Source of the DNA: Spirochaetales bacterium
GTDB taxonomy: Bacteria; Spirochaetota; Spirochaetia; SZUA-6; DRHE01
Length of the DNA stretch: 5,700 nt
Assembly: GCA_011049745.1 (NCBI GenBank)
Contig: DRHE01000414.1
Location: 1 to 5,700, forward strand
Direction of reading: 5' to 3'
Below, piece after piece: positions 1-4,539 of the stretch. Each line of letters begins with the position of its first letter. Position 1 is the first letter of the stretch. The position numbers and the translations under genes were made by a program. The notes below the pieces were generated by a model. It did not search any database, had not been told where the DNA came from, and was given only the letters and a program-made list of their open reading frames with translations.

Positions 1-351
1 CAGCTTTTTCAATAGACCAAGCAATTCATTTTGGTCAAAGGACTTGTCAAGAAAGAAGTCGGCTCCGGCTGCCAGGCAGGACTTCCTGAACCGGGGATAG
101 GAATAATTGGTGAAGACAATGAAAACCGGTCTATGATCTTCCTTCTGAACCTTTTTAAGAACATCGATGACGCTCCCACCGGGCATCCGGATATCCAGCA
201 CCACCACATCGGGCTTTTCTTTTCTTATGGCCTCTATTGCCGTGGGCACATCTTCTGCCTGTTCAATGTCTTTTATTCCTGTGAGTTCGGTAATCATGTG
301 TATCAATTGCTGCCGTAAAAAGGCCGAATCATCGGCAATCAGCAGTTTCAT
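1..351 (-). CDS. Response regulator receiver-domain protein, C-terminus beyond left edge (partial)
   Basis: The reading frame stays open from an ATG at 351 to the window edge, giving 117 codons that begin MKLLIADDSAFLRQQL. This is a complete or nearly complete CheY-like receiver fold. The acidic pocket is D7-D8, the phospho-acceptor is D53 in VVVLDIRMPGG, the switch Thr is T81 in VFTN, and the conserved Lys is K103 in FFLDKS. The protein is cytoplasmic and would be phosphorylated on D53 by a partner histidine kinase that is not in the window. A stand-alone receiver is about 120-130 residues, so it may end just outside, or continue into an output domain; this cannot be told here. The chosen start has AAAGGA 9 nt upstream. 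An in-frame ATG 12 codons earlier (387) has a poorer site and would add a non-conserved tail. The gene lies downstream of a sigma-54 promoter (581-596) and a hairpin (461-501). The receiver assignment is firm; the output and pathway are unknown. Confidence 0.9.
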   Translation of the reverse strand, partial: MKLLIADDSAFLRQQLIHMITELTGIKDIEQAEDVPTAIEAIRKEKPDVVVLDIRMPGGSVIDVLKKVQKEDHRPVFIVFTNYSYPRFRKSCLAAGADFFLDKSFDQNELLGLLKKL

Positions 352-360
352 GGCTTCCAA

Positions 361-366
361 TCCTTT
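361..366 (-). promoter_or_regulatory. Ribosome binding site of the response regulator gene
   Basis: The minus strand reads AAAGGA, 9 nt before the ATG at 351. It favours that start over the in-frame ATG at 387, which has only a weak GGAC upstream. The 351 start also puts the first beta strand of the receiver at residues 2-6, as usual for the family. Confidence 0.6.
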
Positions 367-430
367 CTTTGTTGGTAGCGGTTTCATGGATCTGTCCTAC
401 ACCATGGTTCATCATCTCTAAAAACTGAAC

Positions 431-454
431 AAATTCCTTTTCTAAGCGGAATTT
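431..454. repeat. Perfect 7-bp inverted repeat upstream of the response regulator
   Basis: AAATTCC at 431-437 and GGAATTT at 448-454 form a perfect dyad with a 10-nt spacer. It lies between the terminator-like hairpin (461-501) and the response regulator start (351). It could be an operator or a weak second RNA hairpin in the leader. In AT-rich DNA such a dyad can also arise by chance, and no known operator consensus is claimed. Confidence 0.35.
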
Positions 455-456
455 TC

Positions 457-501
457 AAATAAAAAACCCGAGAGGGTCCGTATATTGACTTCGGGTTCTT
501 T
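457..501 (-). terminator. Rho-independent terminator or attenuator, minus strand
   Basis: Read on the minus strand, AAAGAACCCGA (501-491) pairs with UCGGGUUUUUU (471-461). The stem is 11 bp with one G-U pair and a 19-nt loop, and the 3' arm runs straight into a U-rich tract ending near 457. A shorter alternative hairpin uses the same 3' arm: GGACCC pairs with GGGUUU around a UCUC tetraloop. The element lies 313 nt past the aminotransferase stop and 110 nt before the response regulator start. It may end the operon transcript, or control transcripts from the sigma-54 promoter at 581-596, or both. The plus strand lacks a comparable T run after the stem, so minus-strand activity is favoured. Confidence 0.7.
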
Positions 502-570
502 ATAAATAGTTGACTTGAAATATAAATATGTCTTTGTTTGAAAATATTTTTATAAATCAGTAATGAAGGG
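461..570 (-). ncRNA. Possible short sigma-54-dependent RNA or regulator leader
   Basis: The span runs from the predicted start (about 570, 12 nt past the -12 element) to the U-tract of the hairpin at 461-501, about 110 nt. It is AU-rich, has no start codon with a ribosome site and a sustained frame, and contains AAGTCAA twice, 25 nt apart (516-510 and 491-485). The second copy starts at the last two bases of the hairpin's 5' arm. If the hairpin terminates efficiently, the product is a small RNA; if not, it is the 5' part of a roughly 219-nt leader of the response regulator mRNA. It does not match a riboswitch I recognise. This is an inference from promoter plus terminator only. Confidence 0.35.
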
Positions 571-813
571 GCAGAGAGATAGCAACTTCCGTGCCATACC
601 CTTTATCATTTATTCATTCCCTAAGATATTTTAAACAATTTCTAGATTGTAGTTACATAAAGTCAAAACAATATTCTCTTTTTTGTCAATACTTTTTTAT
701 TTTACAGTTGATGAAAATTCCCGTCTGTGCGTGTTGGCACGGATGCCCTGGAGATCCTCCGTCAAGATAACGCCACTGATACAGATGTCAAGCTATCCCA
801 GCTTGCGGCAATA
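502..813. other. AT-rich intergenic region with sigma-54 promoter; no gene seen
   Basis: This is the larger part of the 462-bp gap between the aminotransferase stop (814) and the response regulator start (351). Positions 502-718 are very AT-rich and contain the sigma-54 promoter (581-596) as the only convincing element. Positions 720-813 are clearly richer in GC and contain a small dyad, CGTG-TTGG-CACG at 730-741, about 165 bp upstream of the predicted sigma-54 start. That is a usual distance for an enhancer-binding activator site. No ORF here has a plausible start and ribosome site. Confidence 0.6.
581..596 (-). promoter_or_regulatory. Sigma-54 (RpoN) -24/-12 promoter
   Basis: The minus strand reads TGGCACGGAAGTTGCT, which matches the core of the sigma-54 consensus TGGCACG-N4-TTGCW at every specified base. 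The GG of the -24 element (595-594) and the GC of the -12 element (583-582) have the obligatory spacing. The predicted start is near 570. It fires leftward toward the response regulator at 351, leaving a leader of about 219 nt that includes the hairpin at 461-501. Sigma-54 promoters need an AAA+ enhancer-binding activator, so the downstream transcript is expected to be under tight, signal-dependent control. The activator is not in the window. Confidence 0.8.
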
Positions 814-1995
814 CTAAAATGTTCCAGCCACTTTTCTGAAGGCCTCAATATACTGTTCCACCAGTCTTCCGTCATCTCCGGGAAAAGTTGGAAGCGCTAT
901 AACATGTTCACTAATCTCCCTGGTTACCGGAAGATCCTCCGGATTGCTGCCTCTCTCTACAAAGTAAGGCTGCTGGTGGAGCAGAGAGTAGCGGTCCCGC
1001 CGAACCACTGCGCCCTCAGCTTTAAGCATTTCAATAAGCCGGTCGATTGGCACCTCTGTCTTATCTCCCCGGTATACTATATCATTTTCATAGTACACCC
1101 TCTTTATATATGAAGGAGGCCAATAGATTTCAAAGCCCGGAAGTTCTTCCAGCGCCTTCAACAGCTTTTCGATATTGGCGTTTCGAATTCTATTTTTCTC
1201 TTCAAGTGTTTCAAGCTGAACCCTGGTAATGGCTGCATGGAGCGGTGACATGCGGTGTTTGAAGCCTAAACAGGTATGCTGATATTTACTGTATCTTTCC
1301 GGCAAATCAGCCGCCCTTCTGTAATGACCCAGTGTAACAGCCTGGTAATAATAATCCTCATTAGCAGTTATGAGCATTCCTCCCTCGCCGCCCGGAAGGT
1401 TCTTTGAAGCCTGAAAACTATAAAAACCGAAATCCCCCAGGGTACCCATCTTTTTACCCTTGTACTCCGCACCGTGTGCATGGCAGGCGTCCTCAATAAC
1501 AGCGATCTTCTTCTCCCGGGCAACAGCAATAATTTCATCCATCTCACAGGGAAGGCCCCACAGGTGCACCGGAATAACGGCTTTAGTCCTGGGTGTTATT
1601 TTCTTCCTGAAATCTTCCGGATCCATATTCAGGTTTTTAGGATCAACCTCGCAGAATACTACTTTCGCGCCCAGGGTAACTACGGGCATGGCCGAAGCCC
1701 AATAGGTATATGAAGGGCATATTACCTCATCACCCTGCTTGATGCCCAAAACAAAGAGGGCTGCATACAGAGCCGCTGTGCCATTGACCTCCGCCAGGGC
1801 ATATTTGGCGCCTAAAAATTGAGCAAACTCCTTCTCCAGTTTCATAGGCTCCTGGGAAACGGAAATTTCATTCTTTCGCATCAGTTCGAGCACTGCCTGT
1901 TCATCTTCTTCAGTCAGCCTTGGCCAGCGAAGAGCCTCCTCCTGATCCAGGGTTATGGCTTTTGCTCCCCCGTTAACAGCAAGATTCTCATTCAT
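814..1995 (-). CDS. DegT/DnrJ/EryC1/StrS family PLP-dependent aminotransferase
   Basis: This 393-residue protein has the usual length of the family. These cytoplasmic fold-type I PLP enzymes transfer an amino group, usually from Glu or Gln, to a keto-sugar or keto-cyclitol, or run the reverse. NGTAAL (71-76) is the phosphate-binding turn. D169 in VIEDACHAHG pairs with the pyridine nitrogen. K198 in SFQASKNLPGGEGG is the Schiff-base lysine, followed by the family's GEGG. The residue three before the lysine is Gln (Q195) where many sugar aminotransferases have His; a Gln here also occurs in the AHBA-synthase and scyllo-inosose branches, so a cyclitol-like substrate is possible. The start is firm: AGGAGG lies 5 nt upstream of the ATG. 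It is the last gene of a three-gene operon, 9 nt after the amidohydrolase. No terminator lies directly behind it; the nearest is at 461-501. The family is certain; the substrate and direction are unknown. Confidence 0.93.
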   Translation of the reverse strand: MNENLAVNGGAKAITLDQEEALRWPRLTEEDEQAVLELMRKNEISVSQEPMKLEKEFAQFLGAKYALAEVNGTAALYAALFVLGIKQGDEVICPSYTYWASAMPVVTLGAKVVFCEVDPKNLNMDPEDFRKKITPRTKAVIPVHLWGLPCEMDEIIAVAREKKIAVIEDACHAHGAEYKGKKMGTLGDFGFYSFQASKNLPGGEGGMLITANEDYYYQAVTLGHYRRAADLPERYSKYQHTCLGFKHRMSPLHAAITRVQLETLEEKNRIRNANIEKLLKALEELPGFEIYWPPSYIKRVYYENDIVYRGDKTEVPIDRLIEMLKAEGAVVRRDRYSLLHQQPYFVERGSNPEDLPVTREISEHVIALPTFPGDDGRLVEQYIEAFRKVAGTF

Positions 1996-2000
1996 ATAGT

Positions 2001-2006
2001 CCTCCT
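2001..2006 (-). promoter_or_regulatory. Ribosome binding site of the aminotransferase, overlapping the upstream stop
   Basis: A perfect AGGAGG lies 5 nt before the ATG at 1995. Its first two bases are part of the amidohydrolase TAG stop codon (2007-2005). Ribosomes ending on the amidohydrolase therefore cover this site, which suggests translational coupling of the two genes. Confidence 0.8.
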
Positions 2007-2946
2007 ATTTATGCTTATATAATTTCAGTATCTTAAGCGCATTATTCCCTGTAATCTTATCAAAAACCTCACGGCTGATCAGTTTATCGGAGAGCAGGCT
2101 GCGCAGGTAGGATAACTGAGGCATCCTGCCCTCTTTATCACCAAAACACACATCCGTGCCGAAGAGTACTCTGTCCTGAAATTCCGTCAAGAATTTAACG
2201 CCGAAGGATTTATCCCGGCTTATGGCATTGTAACCGCTGTTGGCAGATATATCTGCGTACAGATTGGGACAGGAGCGCAGCAGCTTTAGCAGGCTGCCCT
2301 CCTTTTCTATAGCTCCTTTTGGATAGATAAACTTATGCTCCGGCTTTAAGTCTCCTGCTATCTCAGCCCAGAATCCCGGGGCATGACCGATAATCGTAGT
2401 ATCCGGAGCCTCTTTAAGCAGCCTCTCCAGGCGCGGCAGCCCCACTTCATCGAACAAACCATAGACACCCCTACCCGGGCCCGTGCAGTGGAAAAGCACC
2501 GGCATTTCCCATTCTCCGCATTGTTTGAACATATTTATAACCCGGGGATCATCCAGAGGAAGGTTCGCAGTGACTTCGCCTATGCCCACACATCCCAACT
2601 CCTTAAAACGCTTCAAAAACAATGAGAAGTCGGTCTCCGGGGGATTGTCCACCTGATGGGGCTCAAGATTGCCCAGGCACCCCATGCGTGGATCAATATT
2701 TCCGAAGAGGATCAAGCGTTCCGGATATCGGGCTGCTTCTTCCAACTGGCTGACAATATCCGACCGGGGAGAAAAAAATAAGGGAGCCTTACAACTCTCC
2801 GGGCTGACATTTACGGGCAGCAGGACTGCTCTATCTATGCCTTCATCATCCAGACGCTCAACAAGGTCCTTCCAGGTAATCGGACTGTGCTCCGTCTCTT
2901 CAGGGGAGCGCAAATCACCAACATGTGCATGAAAATCGATGATCAT
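2005..2946 (-). CDS. Amidohydrolase 2 family metal-dependent hydrolase (TIM barrel)
   Basis: With the ATG at 2946 this is a 313-residue cytoplasmic protein that begins MIIDFHAHVGD. H6 and H8 form the HxH metal motif at the end of the first barrel strand. E124 (GIGEVTANL), H153 (VLFHCTGPG), H188 (IIGHAPGF) and D265 (VLFGTDVCFG) fit the remaining metal and catalytic positions. The ending GNNALKIL is typical of the family. Members include lactonases, decarboxylases of the ACMSD type and hydratases as well as true amidohydrolases, so the reaction cannot be named. Start choice: a TTG at 2949 is in frame but only 3 nt from the GGAGG, while the ATG at 2946 is 6 nt away and overlaps the upstream TGA by one base (TGATG). 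The gene lies between a PIG-L deacetylase and a PLP aminotransferase in one operon, which suggests consecutive steps on an amino-sugar-like compound. Confidence 0.9.
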   Translation of the reverse strand: MIIDFHAHVGDLRSPEETEHSPITWKDLVERLDDEGIDRAVLLPVNVSPESCKAPLFFSPRSDIVSQLEEAARYPERLILFGNIDPRMGCLGNLEPHQVDNPPETDFSLFLKRFKELGCVGIGEVTANLPLDDPRVINMFKQCGEWEMPVLFHCTGPGRGVYGLFDEVGLPRLERLLKEAPDTTIIGHAPGFWAEIAGDLKPEHKFIYPKGAIEKEGSLLKLLRSCPNLYADISANSGYNAISRDKSFGVKFLTEFQDRVLFGTDVCFGDKEGRMPQLSYLRSLLSDKLISREVFDKITGNNALKILKLYKHK

Positions 2947-3776
2947 CAAATACCTCCAAAGGGAAAAGCCTCCCCAAGCTCTTCAGGGGAAATATCAGCC
3001 CCATACTCGCACACTTCATAAGCTTCAGCATATCTAACGACCTTCCCCTTTTCTTTGCCATAGAGTTCAATGAGCTTATCCCGGTACTGATCCGCTATCT
3101 TCTCAAAAAAGGGCAGACGCCAGTCAGCTACCCATTGGCGGCGGCTTGCTTCAGCCGCCGGAACCTGATCCAGTATACCCTGATTAAATGGGAGCCACTC
3201 ATACATCTGGGATTCATGGCAGTGGATCATATCCACCTTTTTTTCAATTACATCATCAATTGCAACAACCATATCCGGTATAAAGGGATAAGGCTTTTGA
3301 AATTTATCGTACATGTAGAATATCCACGGAGAATGGGGCATAATGTCCGTAAGCGAGACCATGTTGGGCACGGTAATAATGTAGGCTGCATCCTGAACAA
3401 GTTGTGATGTGTACCTGTGATCAGGGTGGTAATCATTCGGTCTGTGCGTAATGATTATATCCGGCTTGAACTCCCGAATTATCCTGATTATTACCCTCCT
3501 GTTAGCCACCGTAGGTTCAAGCTCACCGCAGTGATTATCAAGTACCTCATATTCTACAATACCGGCAATCTTTGCTGAGGCCTGAGATTCATCATAACGC
3601 CTGCGGGCCAGTTCAACACCACCGATCTCATGGTGTCCCGTATCCCCATTGGTGCAGCTTAAGAATTTAACAACATGACCTAAAGCCGTATATTTAAGGG
3701 CCAGGCCGCCGCAGGTGATATCAGCATCATCAGGATGGGCGCCGATAATAAGCACTCTCAAAATTCTTGAAGCCAT
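2946..3776 (-). CDS. PIG-L/LmbE family zinc-dependent N-deacetylase
   Basis: With the ATG at 3776 this is a 276-residue protein beginning MASRILRVLIIGAHPDDAD. The zinc site of the family is complete: H14 and D17 in AHPDD and H120 in NDYHPDHR, with D16 as the general base. Known relatives remove N-acetyl groups from amino-sugar conjugates (MshB, BshB, GlcNAc-PI deacetylase, LmbE type). Not all members are deacetylases, since the gallate-pathway hydratase GalB is in the same superfamily, but the intact AHPDD favours deacetylation. There is no signal peptide, so it acts in the cytoplasm. Start choice: GGAG lies 6 nt before 3776, whereas the in-frame ATG at 3788 has AAGGA only 2 nt away and would add four residues. 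It is the first gene of the operon. Its TGA stop overlaps the amidohydrolase ATG by one base, so the two are probably translated together. The acyl-amine substrate is unknown. Confidence 0.92.
   Translation of the reverse strand: MASRILRVLIIGAHPDDADITCGGLALKYTALGHVVKFLSCTNGDTGHHEIGGVELARRRYDESQASAKIAGIVEYEVLDNHCGELEPTVANRRVIIRIIREFKPDIIITHRPNDYHPDHRYTSQLVQDAAYIITVPNMVSLTDIMPHSPWIFYMYDKFQKPYPFIPDMVVAIDDVIEKKVDMIHCHESQMYEWLPFNQGILDQVPAAEASRRQWVADWRLPFFEKIADQYRDKLIELYGKEKGKVVRYAEAYEVCEYGADISPEELGEAFPFGGI
2953..2957 (-). promoter_or_regulatory. Ribosome binding site that fixes the amidohydrolase start
   Basis: The minus strand reads GGAGG, 6 nt before the ATG at 2946 but only 3 nt before the in-frame TTG at 2949. 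The site lies inside the end of the PIG-L gene, consistent with coupled translation across the TGATG junction. Confidence 0.7.
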
Positions 3777-3782
3777 GATTAT

Positions 3783-3786
3783 CTCC
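3783..3786 (-). promoter_or_regulatory. Ribosome binding site that fixes the PIG-L start
   Basis: GGAG on the minus strand lies 6 nt before the ATG at 3776. The competing ATG at 3788 overlaps the upstream side of this site and has an AAGGA only 2 nt away, which is too close. Confidence 0.55.
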
Positions 3787-3809
3787 ATTTTCCTTAAAGC
3801 TTGAAACTG

Positions 3810-3839
3810 ATACTATCCTATAACAAAAGTAATACTCAA
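3810..3839 (-). promoter_or_regulatory. Possible sigma-A promoter for the three-gene operon
   Basis: On the minus strand, TTGAGT (3839-3834) and TAGTAT (3815-3810) are 18 nt apart, and each matches the sigma-A consensus at four of six bases. The -10 hexamer lies 33 nt before the chosen PIG-L start. It is the best candidate in the 211-bp divergent gap, but a weak match in AT-rich DNA. No convincing promoter was found for the cupin on the plus strand in the same gap. Confidence 0.3.
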
Positions 3840-3975
3840 TACCTGACCTGCGCCGTAAAGCTCTAATTTCCGCACTAACTCTTGCCGGCACCAACTGTCA
3901 TATTCGCCATCCCTACTGCTTATACCATACAGCCAAAATAAAAATTATGATATGCTTGATGCCAACCAACTTAAA

Positions 3976-3983
3976 AAGGGAGG
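3976..3983 (+). promoter_or_regulatory. Ribosome binding site that fixes the cupin start
   Basis: The plus strand reads AAGGGAGG, 4 nt before the ATG at 3988. The longer reading from the ATG at 3952 has no purine-rich site in front of it, and its first twelve codons translate this ribosome site itself, so 3988 is preferred. Confidence 0.7.
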
Positions 3984-3987
3984 CGAA

Positions 3988-4395
3988 ATGCATCTGATTC
4001 AATACCATGATATAGCTTTCAGAAAAAGGGTAAAGGAGGAATACGACAGAAGCGAAGATATTTTAGTGGGTCCGGAATTAACGGAATCCAGTGTAGCGGC
4101 AGCGGTCAGGATGAAAAAGGGGTTTGAAACGGAAACCCATGCCCACAACAATGAGGAACAGATATTTATTGTTCTTAAGGGTAAGGGGGAGCTGACCATT
4201 GAGGATGAAACAAAGGAAATTGAAGGAGGAATGGCTGTATATATTCCCCGAAAAGCTCAGCATAGGATCCTTGCTGTCAGTGATGAGCTTGTTTATATTT
4301 ATATCTCCATCTGGCCGGAAAAAAAACCTGAAAATATGAAACCCAAAATATACAGAGAGGGAAGAGTTTTAAATATTAAATACGAAACTGTTTAG
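3988..4395 (+). CDS. Small single-domain cupin protein
   Basis: This 135-residue protein starts MHLIQYHDIAF and carries one cupin beta-barrel. Cupin motif 1 is GFETETHAHNNEEQIFIVLKG with metal-ligand positions H51, H53 and E57. Motif 2 is GGMAVYIPRKAQHRI with the fourth ligand at H92. An intact 3-His/1-Glu set implies bound metal. Such stand-alone cupins include sugar isomerases, epimerases, dioxygenases and ligand-binding accessory proteins, so the activity is open. There is no signal peptide or membrane segment. It is divergent from the PIG-L operon (211 bp between starts) and convergent with the binding-protein gene. The shared neighbourhood suggests, without proof, a role in the same carbohydrate pathway. 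A weak terminator follows at 4419-4448. Confidence 0.88.
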   Translation: MHLIQYHDIAFRKRVKEEYDRSEDILVGPELTESSVAAAVRMKKGFETETHAHNNEEQIFIVLKGKGELTIEDETKEIEGGMAVYIPRKAQHRILAVSDELVYIYISIWPEKKPENMKPKIYREGRVLNIKYETV

Positions 4396-4418
4396 TTTAG
4401 TACTTACTTCAAAAAAGT

Positions 4419-4448
4419 GTCTGATGGTATCGTATCAGGGCAATTTTT
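4419..4448 (+). terminator. Weak intrinsic terminator behind the cupin gene
   Basis: CTGAT (4421-4425) and ATCAG (4434-4438) form a 5-bp stem with an 8-nt loop, extended by one U-G pair, and TTTTT follows at 4444-4448. It begins 24 nt after the cupin stop and points the right way. The stem is short and a few bases separate it from the T run, so efficiency is doubtful. Transcripts passing it would meet the larger hairpin at 4480-4508, which lacks a plus-strand T run. Confidence 0.4.
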
Positions 4449-4472
4449 ATAAAATCTTCCATTAAAAAAGTG

Positions 4473-4508
4473 AAAAAAAGGGCGCCGTGTTTTTGCAACA
4501 CAGCGCCC
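4473..4508 (-). terminator. Strong Rho-independent terminator of the binding-protein gene
   Basis: Read leftward, GGGCGC (4508-4503) and GTGTT (4501-4497) pair with AACAC (4491-4487) and GCGCCC (4485-4480). This makes 11 bp with a single mismatch in the middle and a 5-nt loop. Seven Us follow directly (4479-4473). The stem begins 24 nt after the TAA stop of the solute-binding protein, so the transport operon ends here. It also separates that operon from the convergent cupin gene. Confidence 0.93.
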
Positions 4509-4523
4509 TGGATTAGCCCTTAT

Positions 4524-4539
4524 GCGAATAATTATTCGC
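4524..4539. repeat. 16-bp perfect palindrome over the binding-protein stop codon
   Basis: GCGAATAATTATTCGC is its own reverse complement. It covers the last two codons and the TAA stop (4534-4532) of the solute-binding protein gene. As RNA it can fold into a 6-bp stem with an AAUU loop, 15 nt before the terminator stem. It may protect the mRNA 3' end or bind a dimeric protein, or it may be chance. Confidence 0.5.

Noticed and set aside
9..209. 66-codon minus-strand frame inside the receiver gene
   Set aside because: It is out of frame with the clear receiver domain that covers the same bases.
661..689. TTGACA (689-684) and TTGACT (666-661) on the minus strand as sigma-A -35 boxes
   Set aside because: No acceptable -10 hexamer occurs 16-18 nt downstream of TTGACA; TTGACT has only TAGAAA at 16 nt. 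The AT-rich context makes such boxes common.
734..749. Second sigma-54-like motif on the plus strand (TTGGCACGGATGCCCT)
   Set aside because: The -24 half is good, but the bases at the -12 position are CCCT instead of TTGC, and no gene follows on the plus strand.
697..792. Minus-strand stretch of 31 open codons after the aminotransferase, suspected gene remnant
   Set aside because: It has no start codon with a ribosome site, follows an in-frame stop, and matches no family I recognise. The length is expected by chance.
352..813. Riboswitch, T-box, tRNA or CRISPR in the large gap
   Set aside because: No cloverleaf, regular repeat array, T-box sequence or known aptamer core could be found; only the promoter, hairpins and dyads described are supported.
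727..1113. 128-codon plus-strand open frame
   Set aside because: It lies mostly antisense to the aminotransferase, has no ribosome site, and its translation shows no recognisable fold.
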